DNA from: Bog-793 sp963761425
GTDB lineage: Bacteria; Actinomycetota; Acidimicrobiia; Acidimicrobiales; Bog-793
Length of the DNA: 64,000 bases
Direction: 5' to 3'
Assembly (NCBI GenBank): GCA_963761425.1
Contig: CAVXGQ010000002.1
Coordinates: forward strand, 124,001-188,000
The notes beneath the pieces are model-generated. The model did no database searches, had not been told where the DNA came from, and saw only the letters and a program-made list of their open reading frames with translations. How positions within the stretch are numbered: position 1 is the first letter of the stretch; every line of letters starts with the position of its first letter. Of this stretch, positions 7,898-15,127 are shown one piece after another. A program made the position numbers and the translations under genes.

Positions 7898-8899
7898 GTG
7901 AAAAGGGTTACAGCCGCCGTTGCCGCGGTAGTGGTCGCCTTGTTTCTTTGGGCGCTTCCAGCGAACGCTACGGCGCATCCGAACTACCCACTCGGCAGGG
8001 CGAAGACTTGCCGAGTCAACTATCACAAGGTCAACCGCGAGCACTGGGTTACGGTCCACGGCAAGCGAGTCAAGCGCACCTACGTCGATTGCGTTTACCG
8101 CGCCCCGAAGACCACCCTGCAAGCCATCGCGACAAGCCCAACGACAATCACCGTTGCGCCAACGCTCGGCGTCAGACTTGACCCGAGCTACGTCCAGTCC
8201 ACGGCGAACCCGCTTAAGGTCACTTGGAGTTACAGCGCGTCGGCGAATGTGGACGGAAATCCCGATCCCTCGCTTCCCAGCGGCGTTCTCGAGTTTTTTA
8301 GCAACGGCGTGCTGGTCGACTCGACCGACGTGGGGGGTTCGGTTACCTCAGCGCAATCGGCCGTTACATATGCAAACTACGGCGAGCAGACGGTCGACGT
8401 TATCTACGACTCGGGTACTGACTCGGCGACGACGGGAACCGAGACGTTCGACATTGAACCGCCGCCGCTCCCTCCGCTGATCGCCACGACGACCGTGCTC
8501 TCGGTCGAACAGGGTGCCTGCTCCGAATCAACGCCAGTCCTCGCGATCGTGAACTACTTCCCGGTCACGTGGGAATACGAGGCTGATTACCAGTGCGCCT
8601 ACACGTTCACGATCGCGACGACGGACGCGAGCGGGAACACCCTGACGAGTGGATTGTCCACGACCTTTTGCACACCAGCGGACGGACAGACAACCTGCTC
8701 TTTCACCTACGCCGACATGTTCGCTGGCTCGCCAAGCTACGACCCGGACAGCCCCGGCACCTTCCCGAGTCCGAACAGCTCCGATTGCGCGAGTGCTGAA
8801 GGTTCGGTGACCGCGAGCTTCGCGGGGAACTCTACGGACGCAGCGTCGGTAAGCGCGGCACAGACCATCTCGCCACTGTCGTTCTGTCCATACGGTTAA
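7898..8899 (+). CDS. Secreted Ig-like protein carried by the element
   Basis: 333 residues, GTG start with AGGAGG upstream. A clear Sec signal peptide (KR, hydrophobic core VAAVVVALFLWALP, cleavage near ANATA) is followed by a basic Cys-containing segment. A bacterial Ig-like domain comes next (GVLEFFSNGVLVDST ... YGEQTVDVIYDSG, about residues 85-185). A Pro hinge PPPLPP leads to a second Thr/Ser-rich beta domain with several Cys. It has its own promoter and looks like a cargo (moron) gene for the host cell surface or exterior rather than a virion part. A role in adhesion or exclusion is speculation. Confidence 0.65.
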   Translation: MKRVTAAVAAVVVALFLWALPANATAHPNYPLGRAKTCRVNYHKVNREHWVTVHGKRVKRTYVDCVYRAPKTTLQAIATSPTTITVAPTLGVRLDPSYVQSTANPLKVTWSYSASANVDGNPDPSLPSGVLEFFSNGVLVDSTDVGGSVTSAQSAVTYANYGEQTVDVIYDSGTDSATTGTETFDIEPPPLPPLIATTTVLSVEQGACSESTPVLAIVNYFPVTWEYEADYQCAYTFTIATTDASGNTLTSGLSTTFCTPADGQTTCSFTYADMFAGSPSYDPDSPGTFPSPNSSDCASAEGSVTASFAGNSTDAASVSAAQTISPLSFCPYG

Positions 8900-8915
8900 G
8901 GGCGGCAAGTACGCC

Positions 8916-9212
8916 ATGAGTCATCTCTGCACGACGGGCGTTCCGTGTGGTCTGTTCGACGGACACCGGGGGCATCATCGCACCGTCGAAGGCATCGAGC
9001 GCCGCCGCGAGCAGGACGCAGAGCATAAGCGCACCAAGTACGCTACCGATCCCGAATGGGCCCAGCGGCAACGGGACCGGAACTACTGGAACCTTTCGGG
9101 CTTTGACTACAACCTGAAGCTATTGCGCAGCCGCCGATCCAGAGCGCTTCAGCGCAGGGCTGAACTCGCTCAGGGTATGGCTGAACTCGCCAAGCGCCGC
9201 GAGACCGCCTAA
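8916..9212 (+). CDS. Small basic unknown protein
   Basis: 98 residues. The N-terminus has Cys/His residues (SHLCTTGVPCGLFDGHRGHH) that could bind a metal. The rest is a highly basic helical region with the phage-like stretch DPEWAQRQRDRNYWNLSGFD also seen around small phage HNH-linked proteins. No catalytic signature. Follows the secreted protein by 16 nt and is probably in the same transcript. DNA or RNA binding is plausible from charge only. Confidence 0.5.
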   Translation: MSHLCTTGVPCGLFDGHRGHHRTVEGIERRREQDAEHKRTKYATDPEWAQRQRDRNYWNLSGFDYNLKLLRSRRSRALQRRAELAQGMAELAKRRETA

Positions 9213-9241
9213 CGCAAGCTGTCACCGATTCCGCGCGGTGA
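9207..9241 (+). terminator. Hairpin with GCCTAACGC flank (copy 1)
   Basis: GCCTAACGC spans the stop of the preceding gene, then a 6-bp hairpin TCACCG/CGGTGA at 9222-9241. A related block follows the 123-residue gene at 9814-9845. The two copies also share a downstream GCAGA-GTAT pattern, so this is a repeated 3'-end module. Confidence 0.4.
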
Positions 9242-9327
9242 TTGTGCAGATGTATGCGAATGAGGGTTAGCTAAGGGAAGCCAGCACCCGAGTTTCTAGT
9301 GTTAACGGGGGGTTAGGCGGGCTTCCC

Positions 9328-9381
9328 ATGAGACTTCTCGTCCTGCTCGCCGCGTTCAGTCTGATTATCAATCACACATAG
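9328..9381 (+). CDS. Tiny hydrophobic ORF (doubtful)
   Basis: 17 residues, MRLLVLLAAFSLIINHT, a single short hydrophobic segment. GGCGGG lies about 6 nt upstream, but that segment also pairs with GGGAAGCC at 9275-9282 to form a hairpin (9275-9327) that would hide the ribosome site. It could be a leader peptide or small membrane peptide, or chance. Confidence 0.2.
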   Translation: MRLLVLLAAFSLIINHT

Positions 9382-9437
9382 GCTACAGGCCGCGTCGCGT
9401 CCTCCCGCGGCGCATTTCCCATATAAAGGCAGGTTAG

Positions 9438-9809
9438 ATGGGTTGCAACGATCCTGAGTGCATTCTTGAACGACTGAGGTACGCTTGGTTGATGGCCGAT
9501 ATTTTCAGGCAAATGCGAGACGACGCTGACGCGTCCAAAAAGAAGCTGGACGAACAGATCGAAGCAGCAGGGAGACGCGTCCAGGAGGAACTGGAATCCG
9601 CTACCTCCGGGATTCTTCGTGCTCCAGTCCGACAATGGCTTTACCGATGTGAACTGCTTAGCGGGATGACTTCCGTGAGCGCCTTGGCGCGTCTTGACGT
9701 GCTGAACAAGGGACTTCAAAGTCTTGGCCGAGACAGCTGGGAATTATGCGCAGTCGTTCCCTGGGACAGTGATGCCTTGCTGGTTTTCAAGTGTCCACAC
9801 TTTGAGTAG
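9438..9809 (+). CDS. Unknown protein before the integrase
   Basis: 123 residues, with AAAGG upstream of ATG 9438. An N-terminal helical coiled-coil-like part (FRQMRDDADASKKKLDEQIE) is followed by a mixed region ending LLVFKCPHFE. Four Cys residues are scattered without a clear motif. Codon use is clearly less GC-rich than the chromosome. It ends in the second copy of the GCCTAACGC hairpin. Not recognised. Confidence 0.55.
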   Translation: MGCNDPECILERLRYAWLMADIFRQMRDDADASKKKLDEQIEAAGRRVQEELESATSGILRAPVRQWLYRCELLSGMTSVSALARLDVLNKGLQSLGRDSWELCAVVPWDSDALLVFKCPHFE

Positions 9810-9813
9810 CTGC

Positions 9814-9845
9814 GCCTAACGCCCCGATCCCGCGTCGTGATCGGG
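9814..9845 (+). terminator. Hairpin with GCCTAACGC flank (copy 2)
   Basis: GCCTAACGC at 9814-9822, then a perfect 7-bp stem CCCGATC/GATCGGG (9823-9845). Same layout as 9207-9241. The loop contains ATCCCGCG, one of four copies of an octamer around the integrase gene. Confidence 0.45.
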
Positions 9846-9860
9846 CAGAAGTATCCCGCG
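9827..9860. repeat. Octamer pair upstream of integrase (candidate arm sites)
   Basis: ATCCCGCG occurs at 9827-9834 and 9853-9860. It is the reverse complement of CGCGGGAT, which occurs twice on the other side of the integrase gene. Inverted pairs on both sides suggest binding sites for the integrase or its regulator. Confidence 0.35.
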
Positions 9861-9892
9861 GAGAATCCCTTTCCTCAGGCCCCGTACCCGTC

Positions 9893-9898
9893 TAGTCT
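9893..9898 (+). promoter_or_regulatory. -10 box placed for a leaderless integrase transcript
   Basis: TAGTCT lies 6 nt before the codon ATA at 9905. This matches the spacing of many leaderless genes elsewhere in the window. The codon is in frame with the integrase and begins AHLRIRQSRSG, a normal-looking integrase N-terminus. Confidence 0.35.
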
Positions 9899-9955
9899 GA
9901 GCGCATAGCACACCTGCGTATCCGACAGTCCCGATCCGGTGCCGTTCGTTATGAC

Positions 9956-11038
9956 GTGCGCTACCGGGTGAACGGCGACGAGCGCTCCGAAACCTTCCGG
10001 CGAAAGTCGGACGCCGAGAAGCGACTGACCCGCGTTCGCGCCGACGAACTCGCGGGACTCGTGATCGATCCCCGCGGTGGGGAACGTCTCTTTGGCGAGT
10101 ACGCCGACGAATGGCTGAAACACCGGCTGGTCAAAGGCCAACCGCTGACACCTTCAACCCGCCAGGGTTACGAAGCCCTGCTACGGCGGCACCTCCGTCC
10201 GAGCTTCGCAAAGACGAAGCTGCGTCAGATCACGACCGACCGGGTACGCAGGTGGCAGGCCGAACTAACGGCGGACAAAGGTGCCGACCAGGCTGCGAAG
10301 GGTTACCGACTCCTACGGGCGATCCTGACCACGGCGACGCATGACGGGCTAGTTGCTAAGAATCCCTGCGTTATCAAAGGTGCCGGGATCGAACACGCTA
10401 CCGAACGGCCGATGCTCGAGACGTCGACCGTGCTCGCGCTCGGCGAGGCGATCACGCCGCGCTTGCGATGCTTGGTGCTCCTAGCCGGGTTCGTCACACT
10501 TAGGCCGGGGGAATTGCTCGGGCTCGAACGGCGAGACATCGACCTATTGCACGGCACCGTAACCGTCGAACGGCAAGCCCACGAAATCACCGGCCAAGGG
10601 CGCATACTCACCGCTCCAAAGACTGAGGCGGGTCAGCGTACCCTCGCGCTGCCAAGTGCCATTCGAGGGGCACTGAGCGATCACCTAGCGGCCTACGTGG
10701 CGCCTGAACCGGACGCGCCGATGTTCACCCGCCAGTCAGGGCTACCGCTGCGCCGGTCGGACCTGTCGGACGCTTGGAAGGCCGCTTGCGCGGTCGTGGG
10801 AATCAAAGGCGCTCACCCTCACGATCTCCGGCACCACGCGGGAACGATCATGGCCCGCAAGCCGGACGTGACCCTCAAAGAACTCATGGCGACAATGGGG
10901 CACGCGTCGCCAACCGCGGCGCTCCGCTACCAGCACGCCACGGAGAAGCGCAACCGGGAGCTGGCCGATTTCATGGATGACGTAATCACCGCGGCGGGGA
11001 AGGCCCCGCGGGCGAAAATCCGCACCATCGGTTCGTAG
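9956..11038 (+). CDS. Tyrosine-family integrase
   Basis: 360 residues from GTG 9956. SAM-like core-binding domain at about 45-130, then the catalytic domain with Arg183 (TLRPGE), Lys222, His289-xx-Arg292 (HPHDLRHH), His316 (MGHAS) and the nucleophile Tyr325 (ALRYQH): a complete active site. It would join the element to the tRNA-Cys 3' end 61 nt downstream and excise it with a directionality factor not seen here. The frame stays open upstream for 17 codons to ATA 9905 with integrase-like sequence (RQSRSGAVRYDVRYR), so the listed GTG start probably truncates the arm-binding N-terminus. The true start may be a rare ATA or a mutated ATG. Confidence 0.9.
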   Translation: MRYRVNGDERSETFRRKSDAEKRLTRVRADELAGLVIDPRGGERLFGEYADEWLKHRLVKGQPLTPSTRQGYEALLRRHLRPSFAKTKLRQITTDRVRRWQAELTADKGADQAAKGYRLLRAILTTATHDGLVAKNPCVIKGAGIEHATERPMLETSTVLALGEAITPRLRCLVLLAGFVTLRPGELLGLERRDIDLLHGTVTVERQAHEITGQGRILTAPKTEAGQRTLALPSAIRGALSDHLAAYVAPEPDAPMFTRQSGLPLRRSDLSDAWKAACAVVGIKGAHPHDLRHHAGTIMARKPDVTLKELMATMGHASPTAALRYQHATEKRNRELADFMDDVITAAGKAPRAKIRTIGS

Positions 11039-11039
11039 C

Positions 11040-11058
11040 CGCGGGATGCACGCGGGAT
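11040..11058. repeat. Octamer pair between integrase and tRNA-Cys
   Basis: CGCGGGAT at 11040-11047 and 11051-11058, 11 bp apart (about one helical turn), directly after the integrase stop and about 40 bp from the tRNA end. Together with the inverted pair at 9827-9860 this fits integrase arm-type sites near the attachment core. Confidence 0.35.
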
Positions 11059-11099
11059 CGTGACCTACGGCTCGGGCGGAAAAGTGCGTCTGACTAGGG

Positions 11100-11171
11100 A
11101 GGCGGCGCCCGGAATCGAACCGGGGTGGAGGGCTTTGCAGGCCCTTGCCTAAGCCACTCGGCCACGCCGCC
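11100..11171 (-). tRNA. tRNA-Cys (GCA), element attachment site
   Basis: A 72-nt cloverleaf on the minus strand: acceptor GGCGGCG/CGCCGCC, D-arm GCC/GGC, anticodon stem AGGGC/GCCCT with loop CTGCAAA (anticodon GCA), T-arm CCCGG-TTCGAAT-CCGGG, discriminator U. CCA is not encoded. Its 3' end faces the integrase gene, the usual geometry for integration into a tRNA 3' end, so the right attachment site should lie within about 11100-11140. A TAAGGT -10-like box precedes the gene. The matching left site is outside the window. Confidence 0.95.
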
Positions 11172-11242
11172 GTCGGAGGCAACCTTAGTCCCGCGGCATA
11201 TGGGCGGAGATGCGAAGCTGCCCGCTCGCGCCGGGTGGCGCG

Positions 11243-12019
11243 TCACGCCCCGATCGCGTGGTATCCCCCGTCGACATGGACGATCTCTCCGGTCGTCTTG
11301 GGGAACCAGTCCGAAAGCAGGGCGACGCATGCCCTGGCGACCGCCTCACGGTCCCGATTCACGTCCCAGCCGAGCGGCGCGCGCTCGTCCCAGATCTCTT
11401 CGAACTGCTCGAAACCGGGGATCGCCCGCGCCGCGACGGTCCGGATCGGACCGGCGGCGACAAGGTTGACGCGGATCGCCTTTTCCCCGAGGTCCCGTGC
11501 GAGGTAGCGCGTGAGCGACTCGAGCGCCGCCTTCGCAACGCCCATCCAGTCGTAGCCCGGCCACGCCACGGTTGAGTCGAAGTCGAGGGCGACGATCGAG
11601 GCGGTGCCCGCCGCCTCGAGCAGCGGCAGGAACGCGGACGCCAGGACCTTGAGCGAGTAGGCGGAGACCTCGAAAGCGGTGGCGACATCTCCCCAATCCG
11701 CCGCCAGCATCCCCCGGCCGAGGCAGGCCTCGGGCGCGTAGCCGATGGAGTGGAGGATCCCGTCGAGCCGCCCGAATCGCTCCGCGATCGCGGCGGCGAC
11801 TACGCCCGGGTGCTCGGGATTGGTGACATCGAGCTCGAGCACCTCGGGCGGCCGGGGAAGCCTGTGGGCCGTCCTCTGGGTGAGCGACATTCCGCGGCCG
11901 GCGCCGGTGAGCAGGAGATCAGCGCCTTCTTCCTGGGCGCGCTTGGCGACGGCAAAGGCGATGGAGTCCTCGGTGAGGACGCCGGTCACGAGGATCCTCT
12001 TCCGGTCGAGCAGACCCAA
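11243..12019 (-). CDS. fabI: Enoyl-ACP reductase (NADH), FabI/InhA type
   Basis: 258 residues. Short-chain dehydrogenase fold of the FabI/InhA subgroup: N-terminal nucleotide-binding strand with the split motif ILVTGVLTEDSIA, SIGYAP after strand 4, and the catalytic Tyr156-xxM-xxxK163 (YDWMGVAK). It reduces enoyl-ACP in the last step of fatty-acid elongation, completing the set formed with the fab operon at 49-54 kb. The start is TTG at 12019 with GGAGG 5 nt upstream; no ATG lies nearby. It is transcribed towards the tRNA-Cys gene on the same strand and is the first chromosomal gene beside the integrated element. Confidence 0.93.
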   Translation of the reverse strand: MGLLDRKRILVTGVLTEDSIAFAVAKRAQEEGADLLLTGAGRGMSLTQRTAHRLPRPPEVLELDVTNPEHPGVVAAAIAERFGRLDGILHSIGYAPEACLGRGMLAADWGDVATAFEVSAYSLKVLASAFLPLLEAAGTASIVALDFDSTVAWPGYDWMGVAKAALESLTRYLARDLGEKAIRVNLVAAGPIRTVAARAIPGFEQFEEIWDERAPLGWDVNRDREAVARACVALLSDWFPKTTGEIVHVDGGYHAIGA

Positions 12020-12273
12020 GGTCTCCTCCTTCGTCGTCCTGCCGATGACGGATCGGCTTTGCGGACACTACCGGTAGCTTCCCCGAACGTCCATCGAGCC
12101 GGCACGCCACCGCGGCCATTCGTCGTTGTCCCGCTGGATCGGGGTAACGGCGACGTGACGCCCAATCGCACCCTTCTTGATGCGCTCCATCGGTCGTCTT
12201 GTGCGAGATCTCGCTTCATCGCCGGGCGGCACCGCCAGGCCGCCGCCGGGTCCGGCGCACGGATCCCGGGCGC

Positions 12274-12308
12274 GAGATCCGACCGGTGCCGGGCACCGGT
12301 CGGATCTC
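12274..12308 (-). terminator. 17-bp perfect hairpin terminator
   Basis: GAGATCCGACCGGTGCC and its exact complement are separated by a single base, giving a very stable hairpin 32 nt after the stop of the minus-strand exported-protein gene. No U-tract follows. The rest of the 320-nt gap 12020-12339 holds no gene and should include the fabI promoter. Confidence 0.65.
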
Positions 12309-12339
12309 TAGTCACGCCATTACGGCGTAAGCCGCCCGA

Positions 12340-13014
12340 TTATCCCTCGATCTTCGCTCCCGCAGGGAGAGTGAAGTCGCTGCTGGGTGGTGACGCGGAG
12401 AAGCCCGCGAGCGAGATCGAGCCAGCTTTCGTCCCGGCGTAGGCGAGCAAGCCCTTGCCGGTCACGCAGTAGGTGGTCTTGACGCCGTTGTACTTGCCGG
12501 AGGCGCACGTCGAGGACTGCTTGGCGTAGGTCGCCGTCGAGATCGAGACCCCCTTTGCCCCCGACGCGAAGGCGCTGACCTCCGGGGCCACGCTTGACGG
12601 TTCGATGAGGTCGAGGTACGGGGCCGCCACTGAGACCGTCTCCTTGACGCAAATGTGCAGACTGGCAGTTGTGGTGCAGCCATACGCCAGCTTCCCGATC
12701 TCGAGGAACTCGAACATGCCCTCCTTCGTCGAGTAGGTCACCATGTAGTCTGGTGGCTTCTGAGCGAAGGTGTAGGTTCCCACTACTGTCCCGAACTTGA
12801 TGTTGTAGGTGGCGCTGAAGGTCGACTTCGCGCCTTTGCCGAGAGAGCCCGCGAGGCTCCCTGCCGATGGTCCTTTCGGCTTGGGCTTCTTCGCCGCGAC
12901 AGATTGAGCCGAGGCGGCAGTGGCGAGCATGCCGGTCACGCAGAGCGCGGCGAGAACGACGAAACCCGCTCGTCTCGCCCGCCCCCGGATGCCAGACGAT
13001 GGAACTGTGCGCAT
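12340..13014 (-). CDS. Exported protein of unknown function
   Basis: 224 residues with a Sec signal peptide (arginine-rich start, AGFVVLAALCVTGMLATAA, cleavage near ASA). The mature part starts with a Lys/Pro linker. It continues as a beta-rich domain (KSTFSATYNIKFGTVVGTYTF, LPAGAKIEG at the end) with four Cys that could form two disulfides. The shape recalls small exported lipid-binding or envelope proteins, but no family is recognised and there is no lipobox. A GGGGGAAAG ribosome site precedes ATG 13014. It is monocistronic, with a strong terminator downstream. Confidence 0.65.
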   Translation of the reverse strand: MRTVPSSGIRGRARRAGFVVLAALCVTGMLATAASAQSVAAKKPKPKGPSAGSLAGSLGKGAKSTFSATYNIKFGTVVGTYTFAQKPPDYMVTYSTKEGMFEFLEIGKLAYGCTTTASLHICVKETVSVAAPYLDLIEPSSVAPEVSAFASGAKGVSISTATYAKQSSTCASGKYNGVKTTYCVTGKGLLAYAGTKAGSISLAGFSASPPSSDFTLPAGAKIEG

Positions 13015-13217
13015 TCGACATCACTTTCCCCCGAGAGACTTCCGGGTAGAGAGATCCTTTCCGGACGAAAAGATGCTAACTGCGTGCAAGGAAAGACGTG
13101 TCGCCGATTGGAGGCGGCGACACCTCCTGGTCGGCCGCGGTTCGTGGAGAGATTCACGTGTCGGGCCCGGTCTTTCGCTCGGGAGCGCTCGGGCCGGGTC
13201 GTGGACCGGGTTCTCCC

Positions 13218-14819
13218 TCAACCGACACGGCTCAGCTGCGGGTCGCGACCGGACAGGCGCGCGTAGAGCGCTGCCGTCTCGGGGTGCACACCACGCAGCG
13301 GATCGCCGTCGATCTCGAGGACCAGCGCGAGGTGCCGCAAGGTCGCCTCGACCCCGGCGCGATCGCCCGCCGCGTCGGCGGCTTCCATCAAGAGCCGGTG
13401 GAGCCGTTCGTCCCACGGGGTCGCCCGCAAGGCCCTCTGGGCTGCCCGTATCGCACCGTCAGGGCGTCCGGCTCGGAGCTCACACCCACCGAGACGGAGC
13501 GCGCACTCGACGACGGCGTGCTCGATCTCGACGGCGAAACCTTCGAGGACGGTCCACTGTCCCTGGTGAAGGTCGGAAAAGGGTCGGCCCCGCACGAGCT
13601 CCAGCGCTTCGTTCCACGTCCCCGGGTCATCTGGTTGCCCGGCGAGCTGCTTGAAGTGCTGCCAGTCCGTCACGACCTCGTTGATGAAGTGGCGCTCGCC
13701 GGACTTGCGTAGGCGCGGTCGGCCGTCCGGGGAGAAGCCGAGTGCCCGGCGCGCCTCGGAGAGCCGGTTGGCGATCGTCTGAGGTGGCATGCGCCGCTCG
13801 GGCCACAGGGCGGTCTCCCAGGCCGGAGTGGTCGCGCCCTCCGGGTGCATCGCGAGGTAGACGACGAGTTCGGTGAGTCGCGGATGCTTCCCGAGGGGAA
13901 CGGCCGAGCCGCGGATCTCCACCGGGCCGAGGATGGCGACCTCGATGGGACCGCGGCGGCCGACACCGGTCGGAAGAGCGTCGGAGCGGACGCGCACCGA
14001 CGAGGTCGATGGCGGAACCGCCGGCGGTCGGGGGGCGGGCACGAACACCGCGCAGTGGTCGCGCCTTCCGGCGACGAGGATGACGCGTGCCGCGGTGTGG
14101 GGGGTAGCGACGACCACCGCCGAGGCCCGATGGCGGTGGACCGCGGCGACGAGCCGCTCGAGGTCGTCGTCGGCGCACGGCGTGCCGACGAAGACGACGA
14201 CGGGGTCCGTCGAGCCGGCGAGCGCGCCGAAGGCGTCGGCGATGGTGTCGACGCGGCGGACCCGGGGTGGGTCGAGATCGCCGATGACGAGAACTGACGC
14301 TTGGCGGGTGCGTGAGGCGGTGGCGGACCGGATAAGGGCGTCAGTGACGCGCTCGACGTCGCAGGCCGGTCCTACCAGGGAGGCGCACCGCGCGGCGATG
14401 AGGTCGACCATCACGGCGGGGCCGTGGTCATTGGGCACGGTGACCAAACAGAGGTCCAGAAGGGCTGTCCCGCCGTCGGCCTCCGAGCGAGGCGCGTCCT
14501 GGTCGTAGGGAAGGCTCCAGGTCGCGTGCTCCTGGCCGTCGCCGAGCGGTGGGTTGAGGCGAATGCTGGTGTCCGAGGCCAGGACGAGGTGGTGCCGGGT
14601 CAACTCGTAGACAACGGGTCGCTCGCCACGCTCCGGTGTGAGCGAGGAAGCGACGAACCCGACGATCAGGTCGGCGAGCGCCCCGAGTCCCTCGCGACCC
14701 ACGCCGCCGAACGCCGGGAGGCTGCCGCTACCGGGATCCGGTTCCAGAGGCCACGGCGGCCCGACCGGGCCGGAGGCGCCGTCTTCTGGGTGGCCGCCCA
14801 CCGATGCTTGCTCTCGCAT
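13218..14819 (-). CDS. SARP/AfsR-type regulator with BTAD domain
   Basis: 533 residues from ATG 14819, placed by GGGGGAC just upstream; the open frame extends another 84 codons without a ribosome site. The N-terminal ~270 residues are an unusual region with two alpha/beta-like stretches (ASVLVIGDL, DPVVVFVGTPC). Then follows an OmpR-type winged helix (GPIEVAILGPVEI ... LTELVVYLAMHPEGATT ... IANRLSEARRALG) and a C-terminal BTAD TPR domain (HQGQWTVLEGF ... HRLLMEAADAAGD). SARP-family proteins activate target operons in actinobacteria. No ATPase domain is seen. The target is unknown; the neighbours give no hint. Confidence 0.75.
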   Translation of the reverse strand: MREQASVGGHPEDGASGPVGPPWPLEPDPGSGSLPAFGGVGREGLGALADLIVGFVASSLTPERGERPVVYELTRHHLVLASDTSIRLNPPLGDGQEHATWSLPYDQDAPRSEADGGTALLDLCLVTVPNDHGPAVMVDLIAARCASLVGPACDVERVTDALIRSATASRTRQASVLVIGDLDPPRVRRVDTIADAFGALAGSTDPVVVFVGTPCADDDLERLVAAVHRHRASAVVVATPHTAARVILVAGRRDHCAVFVPAPRPPAVPPSTSSVRVRSDALPTGVGRRGPIEVAILGPVEIRGSAVPLGKHPRLTELVVYLAMHPEGATTPAWETALWPERRMPPQTIANRLSEARRALGFSPDGRPRLRKSGERHFINEVVTDWQHFKQLAGQPDDPGTWNEALELVRGRPFSDLHQGQWTVLEGFAVEIEHAVVECALRLGGCELRAGRPDGAIRAAQRALRATPWDERLHRLLMEAADAAGDRAGVEATLRHLALVLEIDGDPLRGVHPETAALYARLSGRDPQLSRVG

Positions 14820-15008
14820 CTCGCGTCCCCCGTTGGAGGGCCCAGTAACCCCGCCGCGGTTGCCGATCGGTCCCGCCCGATCTGATGGGAGCATCGATGG
14901 GTGCCGTACCGTTTCTTCTACCGCCTGGACGCCCGGGCCGCCAGATGGGAACGCGTCATCGGCGTCGATCTCCGCCCAGATCGGCCAAGTTCCGGCGACG
15001 AGTCGGTT

Positions 15009-15016
15009 GCTATACT
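15009..15016 (+). promoter_or_regulatory. Extended -10 promoter of the rimP-nusA-infB operon
   Basis: TGC followed by TATACT is an extended -10 element; no good -35 is visible. Transcription should begin near 15023, giving a leader of about 105 nt that meets an intrinsic terminator within 30 nt. The 308-nt gap 14820-15127 otherwise shows no gene. Confidence 0.6.
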
Positions 15017-15050
15017 CTGGGCTGCGGTTTGTCGAACGGAAGGTTGGTCT

Positions 15051-15082
15051 GAACGTGGGCTCCGCGCCCACGTTCTTGTTTT
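15051..15082 (+). terminator. Intrinsic terminator/attenuator in the rimP leader
   Basis: A perfect 10-bp stem GAACGTGGGC/GCCCACGTTC with loop TCCGC is followed by TTGTTTT. It sits between the operon promoter and rimP, so most transcripts should stop here unless read-through is allowed. NusA, the second gene product, acts on hairpin termination, so autoregulation is an obvious possibility (inference). Confidence 0.75.
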
Positions 15083-15127
15083 ACGGAGCAGTTCTGTGGT
15101 CGGTGCAAATCGACACCAGCAGGGACG

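Noticed and set aside
12120..12250. Possible riboswitch upstream of fabI
   Set aside because: A GGGGTAACGGCGACGTGACG stretch drew attention, but no consistent helix set or known consensus could be built.
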